Of a stretch of DNA of 64,000 bases, positions 23,006-35,494 are shown piece after piece (the stretch's first letter is position 1; every line of letters begins with the position of its first letter). The notes under the pieces were generated by a model. The model was not told the DNA's origin. It ran no database searches and saw only the letters and a program-made list of their open reading frames with translations. Origin of the DNA: Ciborinia camelliae (Eukaryota; Ascomycota; Leotiomycetes; Helotiales; Sclerotiniaceae); NCBI GenBank assembly GCA_025890175.1, contig JANPYM010000001.1, forward strand, positions 4,430,107-4,494,106, read 5' to 3'. Position numbers and translations under genes: made by a program.

Positions 23006-25161
23006 ATGGCACTTACTGAGCGGGAAACGGCACAATTACGAGGATCGCTGCAGGAAGCAGTTGTGAAATGCTCGGAAAGATGCTTATATCAATCTGCTAA
23101 ATGGTAATCTTACAAATTCACAGCAACAGTATTGGTTATATTTACTAACCAATTGTCTCTAGGGCGGCAGAACTTCTGACATCTATACCGACGGATGACG
23201 ACCCATTAGAGCCTGAGGATTCACAGATGTCGGAAATACCGACGGAGGGACTTCCACCAATTGTCGTTACCGGCAACCTCGATCCTGAAGAAGCACATCT
23301 CGAGGCGAGGGAAATCAACAAGTATCTATTGGCGAAATCCTTCTTTGATTGTCGGGAGTTTGACCGATGTGCAGCTGTATTTCTGCCGGATAGATTACTC
23401 TCTGGAATTTTGTCAACGACTGCTGGAAGAGGCAGTCAAAATGGGGCAAACACGAGGTCAAAGGGAAAGGAAAAGGCATCATCAAGTCGAGTTAGCACAG
23501 GAGCAATATCAGGGCTTCCAAAACTGAGCCAGAAGAGTTTATTCCTAGCTCTGTATGCGAAGTTTATGTCGGGCGAGAAGAAGAAAGATGAAGATAGTGA
23601 AATGGTAATGGGCCCTCATGATGGAGGGAATACAGTGAATAAACAATTGGTCACGATAATTCGAATATTAGAGACTTGGTTTCAAGAGAGGAGGACAGAG
23701 ACTGGAGAATTTGCGGGTAGTCAAGGATGGCTCGAATATCTGTCAGTCAATTTTGTCCTGGTTTTAGGTTCCTGCTAACAAAATGTAGCTATGGAATGGT
23801 TTTGGCCAAGGACAAGAATGAGGATGAGGCGATGCGCTGGCTTGTCCGGAGCGTTGAATTATTTCCCATGAATTGGGGATGCTGGCTGGAGATGACTTCT
23901 CTAATTTCTAGAGTTGAGGATGTGAGGAAAACCCCTACAATTTATGATCAGTTATTGACTTTTCTGGCAGTTAAATCGAATATCGCCACACCTTCCTCAA
24001 AATATCCTCTCCTTCATATTCCACCTTCATACTTCCCTAGAATTATACCAATCTACGCCGCAATTGTCCAACTCTCTAGAACAGCTTCTTTCCATCTTCC
24101 CAACCAGCCCTTTTCTACTCACCTGCCTAGCGCTCCTATCTTATCATACCAAAGATTTTGTTACTGCCGACGCTCATTTCAGTCGTCTCCTTGCACTACA
24201 CCCTCATCGATTAGACTCACTTGATCATTACTCTAATATTCTTTATGTCATGAATCTCCGACCGAAATTATCGTTCCTTGCACATCTCTGCTCAAGTGTC
24301 GACAAATTTCGACCAGAATCATGCGTTGTGATAGGCAATTACTACTCATTATTATCAAGCCACGAGAAAGCCGTACAATATTTCAGACGTGCCTTAACGT
24401 TAGACCGTTCATGTCTTAGTGCATGGACGCTCATGGGCCACGAATATGTGGAATTGAAAAACACCCACGCAGCCATTGAATCCTATCGTCGAGCAGTTGA
24501 CGTGAATAGAAGAGATTATAGAGCCTGGTATGGACTGGGACAAACATATGAAGTACTTGAGATGCATGCATACGCACTGTGGTACTATAAACGTGCTGCA
24601 GGGCTTCGCCCATGGGATGGCAAAATGTGGATGGCGGTAGGGTCCTGCCTACAGAAGATGGGACGAGATTTGGAAGGCATCAAAGCATTAAAACGCGCGC
24701 TTTTAGCAGATAGCTACTATGATGCAGGTGTTGGCAGCTCATTTGGAAGTGGTGGCAGAGAAAGAGGAGGCACTATGGATCCGGAAATCTTACTCCAAAT
24801 TGCTGGGATGTATGAGAGATTAGAGGACGAAATAGAAGCGCGGGGGTATATGGAGTTGTGCGTGGCACAAGAAGAAGGCAACGATAATGCAGATCCTTCG
24901 GTTATCAACATTCATAATGATTCATCATCAGATGATGAAGGTCGTCAGCCATTGGCACCTACAGGTGAGGGTGGTAATGGTACAGGGGTTACGGCTGCTA
25001 CGTCAAAAGCAAGGATGTGGTTGGCAAAATACTCAATGAGAACGGGTGATTACAAAAGAGCCATGCAATTGGCAACGGAATTGTGTCAAGATGGGGTAGA
25101 GGTAGAGGATGCAAAGGCTTTAGTTAGAGAGGTCAGAGTTAGACTGGAGGGGTTGGAGTAA
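23006..25161 (+). CDS. CDC23: Anaphase-promoting complex subunit 8 (Cdc23)
   Basis: Four exons: 23006-23103, 23163-23741, 23789-23921 and 23971-25161; all junctions keep frame, giving 666 residues. The start (MALTERETAQLRGSLQEAV) opens a typical APC8 N-terminal helical domain. Tetratricopeptide repeats follow, well seen from about residue 300 (CVVIGNYYSLLSSHEKAVQYF; AWTLMGHEYVELKNTHAAIE; AWYGLGQTYEVLEMHAYALWY; MWMAVGSCLQKMGRDLEGIK). The third intron must be removed to restore VEDLNRISPHLPQNILSFIF, a strongly conserved Cdc23 stretch. Cdc23 is a TPR scaffold of the APC/C ubiquitin ligase that triggers mitotic exit. An acidic insert (HNDSSSDDEG) interrupts the C-terminal TPRs and is probably a disordered, possibly phosphorylated loop. 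Confidence 0.96.
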
Positions 25162-26932
25162 CCGTGAGCAACCAGCGGGCAGGCATTTATAGGAGTTTTG
25201 AGATACCAATAAATATCGATTTTATCTAGTTTTGACTCTGACGAGCGTCAGTTTCATAATGTGCATGTTACTTGAAATCACAAAATTCTGGACCTTCACC
25301 AAGTACTCTTGTTTAAGTAGGGCTATGCAACGAAGCTTTAGAATTGAGCGAATTTCTGGCTGAGGGTGTTATTTGTTAACTCGAAACATCAAAGATAACC
25401 TTGGAAAGTGCTATTTTGCCATCACTCCCCTCTTTACTTCATTTAAACCCGATACCACCCCTAGTTCTAGCCACTTTTGAAAGGCTGACATTGGACAAAT
25501 CCCCAATAATTGCCACAAGTCATCAGCGTCATTTTCTTTCCCCGTATCAGCCTCAAGCGCTCAAGAATACCTCCACGTGTGAGCTTCGTTTCTTCTTTCT
25601 CGTGAGCTTCATCTATTCTCCTTTCTCCTCTCTCTCACGCTTCATTCGTTCTCCTTTCCTCCCACACATCAACAAACTGAGCTTGTTTGATTCGTGTCTT
25701 GTTCTCTTCGTCTCTTCTCTATTCCTCTGCCTTATGAGCTTCGTTTTTTCCTCTCTTGCTCTCCCACATCAACAAGCTGAGCTACTAGGTCGAGACATTA
25801 CTTGCGAATTAGTACGGCATTTTTGTTGCCTTGGCCATTCGTGCATCAGATTTGACTTCCACGGTTTCTGCAAGGGCCTGTTCGTTGGTATTGAGAGGCA
25901 TGTTGCAAGATGATTCCGAAGATGAAATGGGCTAGAGAGAAGGGGTGATTAATATAAAGGCTATGCCAACCAAGGAATGGTCCTTAAGAAATCAGGATCA
26001 ATGAGATCGATCTGAAGATTTATCTACTACTAAAGTATAATAGGTGGCGTTATTCGAAGGAGACTAACCACAAAGGGAATAATACCCCCCTTGAAAGTCG
26101 GTTCTGTGAGTTTCCAGGAGATACACCATATATCATTCATTTGATAATTCCAGCAATACTCCTGTAATTTGGAGTATCAACTTGACACTCCGGGATCTGC
26201 TGATCAGCTGTCAATTTTATCCAAGCGATTTATATAAGGTGCAATCTATATAAATTGTGTAACACGGCCCGCCACTCCGCATAACGCCAGCCCATTCCTC
26301 TACTTTCAATATGATTGCAACATCTTCATGTTGTTGCGCATGTAAATATGCATGAGAAAAGGAGAAATGCCTAACTGGTTTTACTGCTGTGCTCTGGCGA
26401 GCGTCGTTAATGCATATATTTAATTGCAACTGAGTGTCAGGCGAATTTATCGTTTCGTTTATCTGCGGAATCCCGAGCTTCTCAGGCACTCAAATGCCAA
26501 AATCTGGGGTGCGGCCTCCCGTTGTTCGTCCGCAACCACAGTTGCTCTCCTCTGTATATATATGCATGCCCCTTTCCCAATACTGATTTCCCTGTACTTC
26601 AAGGGTTGCCAAGACCCAAACCGTGAGATATAATGACGATCTTTTTCTCTGGAGGGGGCTTTGAAGGCTTGATGGATCTTAGCTAGGGATATATCATCTG
26701 TTCTTCCGATCATTTGATGAAGAGATATTATGGAAGCAATATTTAGCAAAGAAATGATTCGATCCGCATATATTAATTTGATAGTACTAGTAAGGAGCTA
26801 GATGATGTCTTACGTATGATGTATCTGTCAATTTTTCTATATGTATGTATAAGTTTACAGATCTCTGCTTCTACGTTCAACCAAACCTCATATCGTCTCC
26901 AAAATCTCTCACTCATAGTTATCTTGCCTATC
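25162..26932. other. Intergenic with one doubtful reading frame
   Basis: A frame at 25401-25913 (+, 170 codons) is Phe/Ser/Leu-rich and arises partly from CTCCTTTC-like repeats; TCCCACACATCAACAAACTGAGC at 25659-25681 recurs imperfectly at about 25762-25784. I see no domain and do not call a gene. A few overlapping frames at 26217-26750 are likewise unsupported. The end is the promoter of the AA9 gene. Confidence 0.5.
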
Positions 26933-28607
26933 ATGAAAACCTTCACTTCTCTACTAGGACTCTTATTCCCTGCATGCCAAGTCTCGGCTCATTGTACGCA
27001 TTCATCTACCCGTCTATTCATACAAGCTTTAAACAAGAAGCTAACATATTAGTAACCAGACATCTTCCAATCCTTCACCTACAAGAACATCCAATATCCT
27101 CCTTACGGATACATCCGCGTGAACAATAACTACAACAGTCCAATCATTGACCTCGCTAGCAATGATCTACGATGTAATTCCGGTGGTGAAACGAGCAATG
27201 GAACGCAAACTATAACGGTTAAGGCTGGTGATTCGTTCTCATTTACGGCAGATATACAGGTTTATCATCAGGGCCCTTTGTCTATGTAGGTTCTTTTAGA
27301 ATATGTTTACGTGCATACATGTGTGGGGATTTCGAGATTGATAAGGAAACTGCTACTGTAGATATATGGCAAAAGCATCAACGACAGCTGCGGAGTTCGA
27401 TGGATCCGGACAGGTTTGGTTTAAGATTTTGGATATCGGTCCTACTTTTACAAATCAAGTCGCTACATGGAATCTGTACCGTAAGTTATCAGAATCCCTC
27501 TCAGTATGTAGAATAATAATGGCGTTGATTCGATTAGAAACATATACCTATACTATCCCGCCCAACCTCCCTAGTGGCGATTATCTCCTTCGTATCCAAC
27601 AACTTGCTATTCATAATCCTTAGTAAGTTATAAATCCGACCATTTTGTTCATTAACATTAAAAACATCAACAACACCAAACATGATATTCAATTTAACTA
27701 ACCACTCGGCTAGCCCAGGAGGGATCCCACAATTCTACATCGAATGTGCGCAAATAACCGTTACAGACGGTGGTTCCGGGACTCCGGGCCCTCTAGTCTC
27801 CATCCCAGGGTCAGTATATCCAACCCCTACCTTCATACAAAAAAGGCCCCAACCAACAGAAAACCCAGAGCTTTCTCCGTCACCGACCCCGGCTACATCG
27901 CAAATATCTACACCAACTTCTACAACTACACTGTTCCCGGGCCCGTCGTCTGGGCGTCGCAGGGAGGCGCTTCTGTATACACGGGGATCTCGACGGGGAA
28001 TAATGCGGCGACTACGCTTGCATGAGTGCCGTTTCTTTTTGGGCGTCTTAAAGTTCTATCTCATGTGTCGTGTTGTGTATCCCCTTTACTTCCGAACTGT
28101 GGCTAGAGTGGGATTGGGGCTGTAGCTTTGGAGGTGAGAGAGTTTAGAAGATGATACATTATATTAAAGAGATACCGAGTCTTTGATGTGATACGAACTA
28201 GGAAGTTAATGTACTAACTCAACACCTCGATCCCATAGGACGATGCCCGCTGCTACAGTGATTGTTACAACTACTACTAAAGCTACTACTACAGGTACGG
28301 CTACTGGGACGAGTGCCTCAGCAACGGCAACGGGTGCCGTGGTGGCGAAGTATGGACAGGTATGTTAATGTTTATTTGTTTCTTTAGTCCTTTCTGGGGA
28401 CAATGGTTGCCAAGCTATGTACTAGTCTATACTGATGTTTGTTTCTTGGTGTTTTGGGGGGCAAGACAATAATTGAGATGATGAGTATGATTATTAACTC
28501 TCTTCTCAATATTCTAGTGTGGAGGCCAAGGATGGACTGGGGGAACGGTTTGTGAGGCGGGGAGTACGTGTACGGTTAGTAGTGTCTATTATAGTCAGTG
28601 TTTGTGA
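26933..28607 (+). CDS. AA9 lytic polysaccharide monooxygenase, apparently with C-terminal CBM1
   Basis: Exons: 26933-26993, 27060-27285, 27362-27480, 27538-27622, 27714-27809, 27869-27955, 28239-28359 and 28518-28607 (294 residues). After a 19-residue signal peptide the mature protein begins with His20, which with His90 (VYHQGPLS) forms the copper histidine brace. His161, Gln170 and Tyr172 (PQFYIECAQ) complete the AA9 active-site set. AA9 enzymes cleave cellulose oxidatively. A Thr/Ala-rich linker then leads to a CBM1 cellulose-binding domain ([26 protein letters not shown]). The join of catalytic domain to linker (27955 to 28239) is the weak point: it is the only frame-consistent GT-AG pair I found, with an unusual GTCGCA donor but a strong TACTAAC branch point. 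If that intron is not removed, translation stops at 28025 without CBM1. Confidence 0.85.
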
Positions 28608-29007
28608 GCGAGGGGGGGAGGGGGGATTGATATGGGTAATTGTATATCGAGGACTGGGAGAAGGAGTCAAGCGAGTCAATGTTGTATATATGAATATTGT
28701 TGTGTTTATCCTTATCCACAGGTTCTGCAAAGGGATTTTACTTCGAAAGTGTTTGTACGTACAGAGATATGCGACATGTGGAAGGTGTTTCAATTAAATT
28801 TAATTGATGATGATTCAGTCAGTTTGTGGGTATGTAATCGATGCAATACGGTAAGCCGGTCGATATGTTGCGGCGCATGATACACATATACTACCCATAC
28901 CCCTCCCTCCAAATCGCAGCTCTCGTTATTCATCATCATACTCAATACCACCATCCCGTTTCCACCTCAGGTATCCCAATTTCAACCCATTATTTCATCA
29001 ATTCGTT
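28608..29007. other. Convergent intergenic region
   Basis: Lies between the stop codons of the LPMO and sedolisin genes. It should hold both 3' untranslated regions; nothing else seen. Confidence 0.5.
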
Positions 29008-31131
29008 TTAAGTAGTGTTACTAATTGCCAACAACTTGGCGTAATTGGGCGTGCCCAATCCGGTAGCAGGGTCCCAACCAGTAACAGCTGAGAAACCGGC
29101 ACCGGAAATAACACCACTGCATCCAGTGATCTTGCCGCTGGTGATATCAGTCAATGCGGATGCGGCAGTTGTGTATAACCATGGGTTGAGGAATCCAAGA
29201 CCGGCCTTTCCAGCTGCGATGCGGTTGGAATTGATGAGTTGGATTACGGAACTGAAGGTTGGAGTTGCGCAAGATGTGCCGTCGACGAGCTCGGCTGAGC
29301 CGGAGGCAACGATGATGACTGTGAGTAGAGTGTTAGAAGCTGAGCGTTTGAGGTTGTAGCAGAATGGCGTGGCGTAGGATGTACTTACAGTTTGTAGCCT
29401 GAGCAGCAACATCGGGATAGGCACGGCCAGATGAGTTGAAGTACTTCACCACCGAAGAGTGTGTTGTGTCATTTGTGAGCCAGGCGTTAACTGCCGTAGC
29501 TTGATAGGAAGGCTGGCCGAAAACAGAGGAGAATCCACCACCACCATCAGTCCATGCTGCCCTATTGAGTGTTAATATTTCTGGTCTCAAATCAAGCATG
29601 TGGGATGTATATAACTTACTCGGGGCTGTTACCAGTAGTACCGCCAACGACAGTGACCCATGGGCAAGAGGCTGGGAAACTGGTGGTGAAACCTTTGGTA
29701 GTTCCAGTGGTAATACAGGTAGTACCTACACCATCATCTCCAGATGCGACGAGGATAGATACACCACGAGCACCGAGTTGAGAGAAGAGGTTGCAGACTT
29801 CATCGGCGTAGTACAAGGGAACAGTGTCTTCATCGTCACCGTATGAGATGGAAAGAGTGTTTGGAAGTGTTGTGGCAGCGAGGAGAGAGTCGAGAAATTC
29901 GAGGTAGGGCTCGTTGGTGTTTGAACCACTGCCAACAATTGGAGGGGATCCACCAGTTGAGTAGCTTTGATATATTAGTATCACTGTTCAAATAACATGG
30001 TTGAGAATGACTAAGTGTGAAACTCACTAAACGTTGGGAATCTCTGATGTGATAGCTCTGGCATATTGGACATCAAGGTTGGCTTCGATACCTGGGTAAC
30101 CACTACCACTTGATGGGCAAGTTCCTCCATTGATAAGAGTACAAGTGTATGTGTAAGCCTTGTTGGCGAAGTATGCATAGCTGCTCATGAAGGTGGTCAG
30201 ATCGCTCTTGGATGGCCATTGCTCCAAGAAGCCAGCAATACCCATCAATCCACTCGTCAATGTAGCTGAGGCCGAGGTGAAAGAGTAAAGGTTGGCAAGA
30301 CATTTTGGAGTAACAGTGCTGCCACTGCAGCCTGTCACGGCCTCAGTACCATCAACGTTAAGCACACTTTCGTCGAACTCCTTATGTTGCTTGATCGTGG
30401 ATCGCATTGCACGCAGGCCGAAGAAGGTTGTTGGCTGAACAATGTCAACATGGCCCTTTAAAGCATCGGGAAGACTGTATTCGAGAGTTCGGATGGCGCC
30501 CTCGTACAATCCAGTATGAACTATCAGACATTAGAAATTGGAATTCGCTACGAGAAAAAATCGAGCCCTTACCGTAAGCGTTATACTCTGCTTGGAGAAG
30601 CTCCTCAACTTGGCTGATGCTTGCTTCAACAATAACAGAGTCACCTCGTGCCGAGACGCTTGTTTGATTTGTCAAGCCAGCAGTCGCTAACCATTGAAGA
30701 ACTAGGTCACGCGATTGGGTCTTTGGTGCAATCATTGCATTGATTATGGATTGGTCAAGATGACGTCCATAAAGAGCATGCCCAGGGGTGGCAATCTGTG
30801 AGAGGTTAGTTTAGGGCTATTTTTATATTGAGATATCCAACAATATAAGAAGGATTCTCCTCAAATGCAGATTCATAGTTGCATCTGAGGTTTAAAATAT
30901 AGGGAATCGTACATCCATGGCCATCTTGTGAAACTCTGGCATGTTCTGTGCCACCAAATGCAATCTCAATTTCATCATCGAGGCATCTTTGTCGAACACG
31001 GCATCCTCATCCAATGTCCAGCCTGCTGGTGGAGCAGCGATTTTCTCGAAAATGCTGGATTTGCCAAACGTGGGTAATGCTTGGACCGCCGAGGCAGCAA
31101 ATGCCACGGAAAAAACGTTGAGGAGAAGCAT
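29008..31131 (-). CDS. Secreted sedolisin (S53), tripeptidyl-peptidase-like
   Basis: Six exons on the minus strand: 31131-30913, 30795-30573, 30520-30028, 29964-29620, 29561-29389 and 29318-29008. They join in frame to 587 residues. A signal peptide (to about residue 18) is followed by the S53 activation domain (about 30-200), then the catalytic domain. The acidic catalytic residues Glu293 and Asp297 lie in [11 protein letters not shown], the oxyanion Asp388 in VASGDDGVG, and the nucleophile Ser500 in DGTSCATP. The C-terminal calcium-site region is recognisable in [13 protein letters not shown]. Sedolisins are acid serine-carboxyl proteases that release tripeptides or cut proteins outside the cell. 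The propeptide implies self-activation at low pH. Endo- versus tripeptidyl-peptidase activity cannot be decided from sequence. Confidence 0.95.
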
Positions 31132-33755
31132 CTTGCCAAAGTAAGAATGATTACAAGGAGAAAGACATCGAAGAACTGCGGTACCATGGCATACTTATGC
31201 CAATACTGGCCAAGGGAAAGGCGCAAGCTTGTCTTGCACAAGCTTGCGGCATCGACGCGGTACCTGCTTCTCTCAGCCAATGGTGAGCTAATAGTCTGCA
31301 TTGGGAGCTGCCTTTTGCAGTGCGTTTACCGTTCATATTACTGCAATCACCCACACATGTTTTCTTCACTAATTTAAGGTTATCTTGCATTTTTGTGTTC
31401 ATTGGAGGATGTAAGATATGGGACGTGGGTGACTGACAGATCGTCACGGAGGTGTGGCTGCATTAGGAAAGTCGTTAGGAAATCGGACGTCAAGACTCAA
31501 ATTAAGCTATGCATGCCTAGTGGGTAGGGGTAAGTGGGGAAAACCTCCTTCCGCATTTTTGAAGATTACTAAAAGAGGGGAAAGGTCATAGAGTAAAACT
31601 CCCACACTGTCCTTCCAAGTTCCGCCCAAGTACTTATTAAAGTTACAGTACTACCAAGATTATCAATGTAAATTCTCGTCTAGAAAAGAAGAATAGAGAG
31701 AAAGACGTAGGTACTTAAATGTGGAAGGAACCGGATTGATAAATAAAAACTACCACCTAGGTACCTTATGAATTGTCAATTTACACGGTCACCTAGGTAG
31801 CTTCCTATGGAGAAGAAGAATCGGATCTTTTTTAGGATAAATAGGTATACATTTCACCAGAATGTGGAACCCGAGTAAATGAACTTCCTAATTAGGTAGG
31901 CTGTTGCAAGAATGTAAAGTTGTAAACCCATGATACCTACCATCCGATAAACATCTCCGATTCTCCATACATGATACATGATACATGATACATCATACAT
32001 CTCGATTCTCCATACTCGCCAGCACATTATCCTTGGCAAATCAATATGTATGGGAGTCACCCGTGAGCTTGAACAAAAACACAGCGTAGTGGGGCAGAAC
32101 CCACGATTAAGTTATTATTAACGATTCATGTTCATCACGCAATAGGTATGAGATTGAAATTTGATATCAACCCCACCCTTCCACGTCCAATATCAATTAA
32201 TGTATCGAATACCGGTAGAATAATTATTTTCCCATCTGTGTTCATTGTTCGGATATTTATTCTTGAATGATTGACAGAAAATACACGTCTCTAATTTGCA
32301 TCTTACATGCAATATAAATACCGAGCAAGCACTCCTGTCGATTGCAGAGAGTGTTAACAAAGCCATGGCGTATACCTCTGTACTGGCTTGCTGCAATTCT
32401 CACTTGGAAGACCGATGGCTTTGAATTACTTCAAATATAAAGCATTCCATATGTTAGCATCCATTGGCACATCAAACCCGAAATCTCGAAGTCATATTTG
32501 TAATTTTAGGAGAGCCCAAACGCCTATCACTCAAGAACTACTCGAGTATTTCTCTGAGTCGAGTGCTATAGATTACAACCTATCGAAGCAGTAAATCCCG
32601 TTAAGGATGAAATCTCTCCTCTCAATTTCACGTGCAGGTAAAAGTCGACGGAACCCACACAGGTAGTTGTCAAACAATAGCGATAACATCTCTCTTTGGG
32701 TTGTATCAAATTAACATAGGTCAGTTGACAGTTCCAAATGTTGTGCGGAGCTAACATGACGACCGATTGATTAGATAGTCAGTCCTCTGTCATACCTGCA
32801 GTCCCGAAATATTGAGAAATATTATCTTTGAATCTTAAATATTATGGTATTCATGTCGAGATCTCAAATGGCTTGAATCAAGGTGAACATTCGGCGCATA
32901 TCGTGAAGCAGATTTATGAGATCGACGTTTTGAGTGTGCAGGTGTACCGCTTCTATTAGGTAGACGTTGCGTTAATACCCAGACGCATGGTGAAACCCGT
33001 GAGATTGGTATACAACCGTTATTCCCCGAGGGAACTCTCAAGTAAAAGATACTTCATTTGCGCTGAAATTATCGTGGAGATTGCGCTAAATTTCAAAACT
33101 GTGATCCTAAAACAAGTAGATCCAGAAAGAAAAAAAGAGAAATATATGACGAGTAAAAGAATGCGACTGAGATATATATGCAGACTCTTGTTCTCTGATC
33201 TGATCCGTATGATCTCAAGGCCTAGCTAGAGCAGTTGCTTGAAAAAAGAAGGCACCAGGAACACTTGAATGGTACTTGCGGGTTTTATTCAGCAGGACTT
33301 CCAATTATCACCAGTAGCACGAATCAAGGCAACCATCTCAATTGAGAAGACTGATGAGAGTATGACAACCCAGGTGTAGTTTGTTGAACACTGCAAAACC
33401 ATTCAGCTTGACAATCTGTCCCTTTTGACAGAATAATGATTCAATAAAAATGAGTGAAGAAAGAACATGGAATCTTAGATTTCGTACGATACCACAAGCT
33501 GGATCAACGCACCCGTAGTTCTGACTCATAAATTGATTACATAAAAATATTCACCACAGGGCAAAATTCCCCCAACCAAAATTCTCCAAAAATCTCATAC
33601 GGCACCGTGCCCTCCACGCTACCAACCGCAGCTAAACCCAATCCAGCCAAGTTTGTCGCATTTGCATCAACCGGCCCAATTTCCCACTAGCAGAAAAATC
33701 TATAAAGTCTCTGCTCCTCCCTTAGGATTCCCTTCTTTTTTCTTCATCTTAGTGC
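31132..33755. other. Intergenic, AT-rich, no gene seen
   Basis: The first part is the sedolisin promoter. A short run of ATGATAC units lies at about 31970-32000, and ACCTAGGTA elements occur near 31756 and 31791. Several frames of 60-98 codons lack domains, good starts or partners. Confidence 0.5.
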
Positions 33756-34185
33756 ATGGGTTTTACGCATATCAGTGAGGATTCGTCCGAGATTGCGTTT
33801 TTGCTAGTTGAAAACTATAACCATGACCACTCCAGGTTGGCTTCGGCTGGCCTGGGAATCTTTGGAACCAAACGTCTTCTCGTAAGAGATCTTTTTATTG
33901 TTTTTCATTGCGACCGGCTTCTTGGAGGCTGACGTGAAGAAGAATGCGGGAGGGGCAGAGAGGGGAGAACTGAGGGTCGTGGAAATGAAGATGGCAAGAA
34001 GTATTTGCGAGATTGATGTGTGTGTCGTGATTGAACCAGATCAAGTTCTTGTTTTATTGAAAGAGAGTTGCTCTGCTGTGCTGAAGCTGCGTGTATTTCG
34101 TGGTAATAACCGCGATCTGGTAGACGTCGCAATCACCATTCTGCCAACAAGGTATTCGAAGACTCTGATCTGGAAAACATCATAG
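33756..34185 (+). CDS. Possible small two-exon gene, unknown function
   Basis: A TATAAAG at about 33700 precedes an ATG at 33756. Exon one (33756-33881) reads MGFTHISEDSSEIAFLLVEN and ends at a good GTAAGA donor. A 46-base intron to 33927 would join it in frame with ADVKKNAGGAERGELRVVEM and an open frame to 34185, giving 127 residues. Evidence is only the phase match and promoter-like context. The acceptor is plain (GGAG) and no branch point is clear. No domain recognised; this could be a chance assembly. Confidence 0.3.
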
Positions 34186-34416
34186 CAAATATTTTCATAG
34201 GCAATTCAACGGTAGGAATGTATTTAAGCAAGTATACTGTGTGTTCAACAAATCACAAAGATGGAAGAACAAAGATAATACTCAACAAAGTGGGAAGGTG
34301 ACCAAGAACAATCAATAGCTCTTTTTGTTAATACCATCCATCTGCCACCGCATCCCACAACCCATCTCAATACAACACAACCACATCTATATACTAGGTA
34401 TATATATATCTTCATC

Positions 34417-35494
34417 ATGACGAAGACTGTACTCATCACAGGAGCAACTGGCCTGCTTGGCAGACAAGTTCTAAAAGTATTCGACCGAGAGAATTGGAAT
34501 GTCGTTGGCACCGGATTCTCACGCGCAAAGCCTCCTACCATTCTCAAGGTAGATTTGGGTTCCGAGTCGGAAGTTTCAAAGGCGTTGGATGAATCCAAGT
34601 AATGTCACATTCTCACCATATTCAAGACAGTACTAATTAGCGGGAGCGTTTAAAGACCTCAGGTCGTAATTCATTGTAAGTGTTTTTTTATCAGCACTTC
34701 CTTCTGTCTCGTCATCATCATCACTGTTAGCTAACATCGCGATTACAGGCGCCGCAAATAGATTCCCCGACAAATGCGAAAACGACCCCGAAGGAACACG
34801 CGCACTCAATAGAACAGCCTCGGAATCACTAGCCAAACTATGTGCCGCACAATCGATCCTGCTTATCTACATTTCGACCGATTATGTATTCCCCGGCACC
34901 GAAGGCGATGCGCCCTACGAAACAACGCATACCCCGAAACCCACCAATCTATACGGCGAAACAAAATATGAAGGCGAGCAAGCGGTGCTAGCAGAATATG
35001 AGAAAGCAGGCAAATCCGGCCTGGGAGTCGTCTTACGAGTCCCCGTTCTGTACGGCGAAGGCGAGCCCGAAGAAAGTGCCGTCGGAGTCCTACTCAACTC
35101 GGTCTGGAAAGCGCAAGAAAAAGATGCGCAGATCAAGATGGATGCCTGGAGTCTTCGCTACCCTACCAACACGGAAGACGTAGCACGAGTGCTTTCCGAG
35201 ATCGCGAGCAAGTATCTCGAAAGCCAAGAGCCCTCCTCTCTTCCACGCATCCTGCAATTTTCTTCGGAGCAAAAATTCACAAAATATGAGATCTGTCAAC
35301 TCTATGCCGAGATTTTGGGCTTGCCGCTTGATGGGATGGTGCCGAATACAGAGGGAAATGATCCGAATGCCACCGTGCAGAGACCGTATGATTGTCATTT
35401 ATCGACCAAGGAATTGAAGAAATTGGGGATTAATGTGGCGACGATGGATTTCACGGGGTTTTGGAGGAGGGAAATGAGGGCTTTTAGGAAGTAG
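34417..35494 (+). CDS. MAT2B/RmlD-like NAD(P)-binding protein
   Basis: Three exons: 34417-34598, 34656-34675 and 34749-35494, giving 315 residues. The N-terminal Rossmann nucleotide site is [10 protein letters not shown] (residues 8-17). The middle exon is only 20 bases and restores [17 protein letters not shown], a conserved stretch of this family. The short-chain-dehydrogenase active-site motif is present as STDYVFPG followed by YGETK (Tyr-x-x-x-Lys). The family contains bacterial dTDP-4-dehydrorhamnose reductase (RmlD) and the animal regulatory beta subunit of methionine adenosyltransferase (MAT2B). Fungal members of this length are usually compared with MAT2B, but whether this one binds methionine adenosyltransferase or reduces a sugar nucleotide cannot be told. 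Predicted cytosolic. Confidence 0.9.

Noticed and set aside
25401..25913. 170-codon Phe/Ser/Leu-rich frame
   Set aside because: CT-rich, internally repetitive DNA, no domain, and no clear promoter or introns. Kept only as a note.
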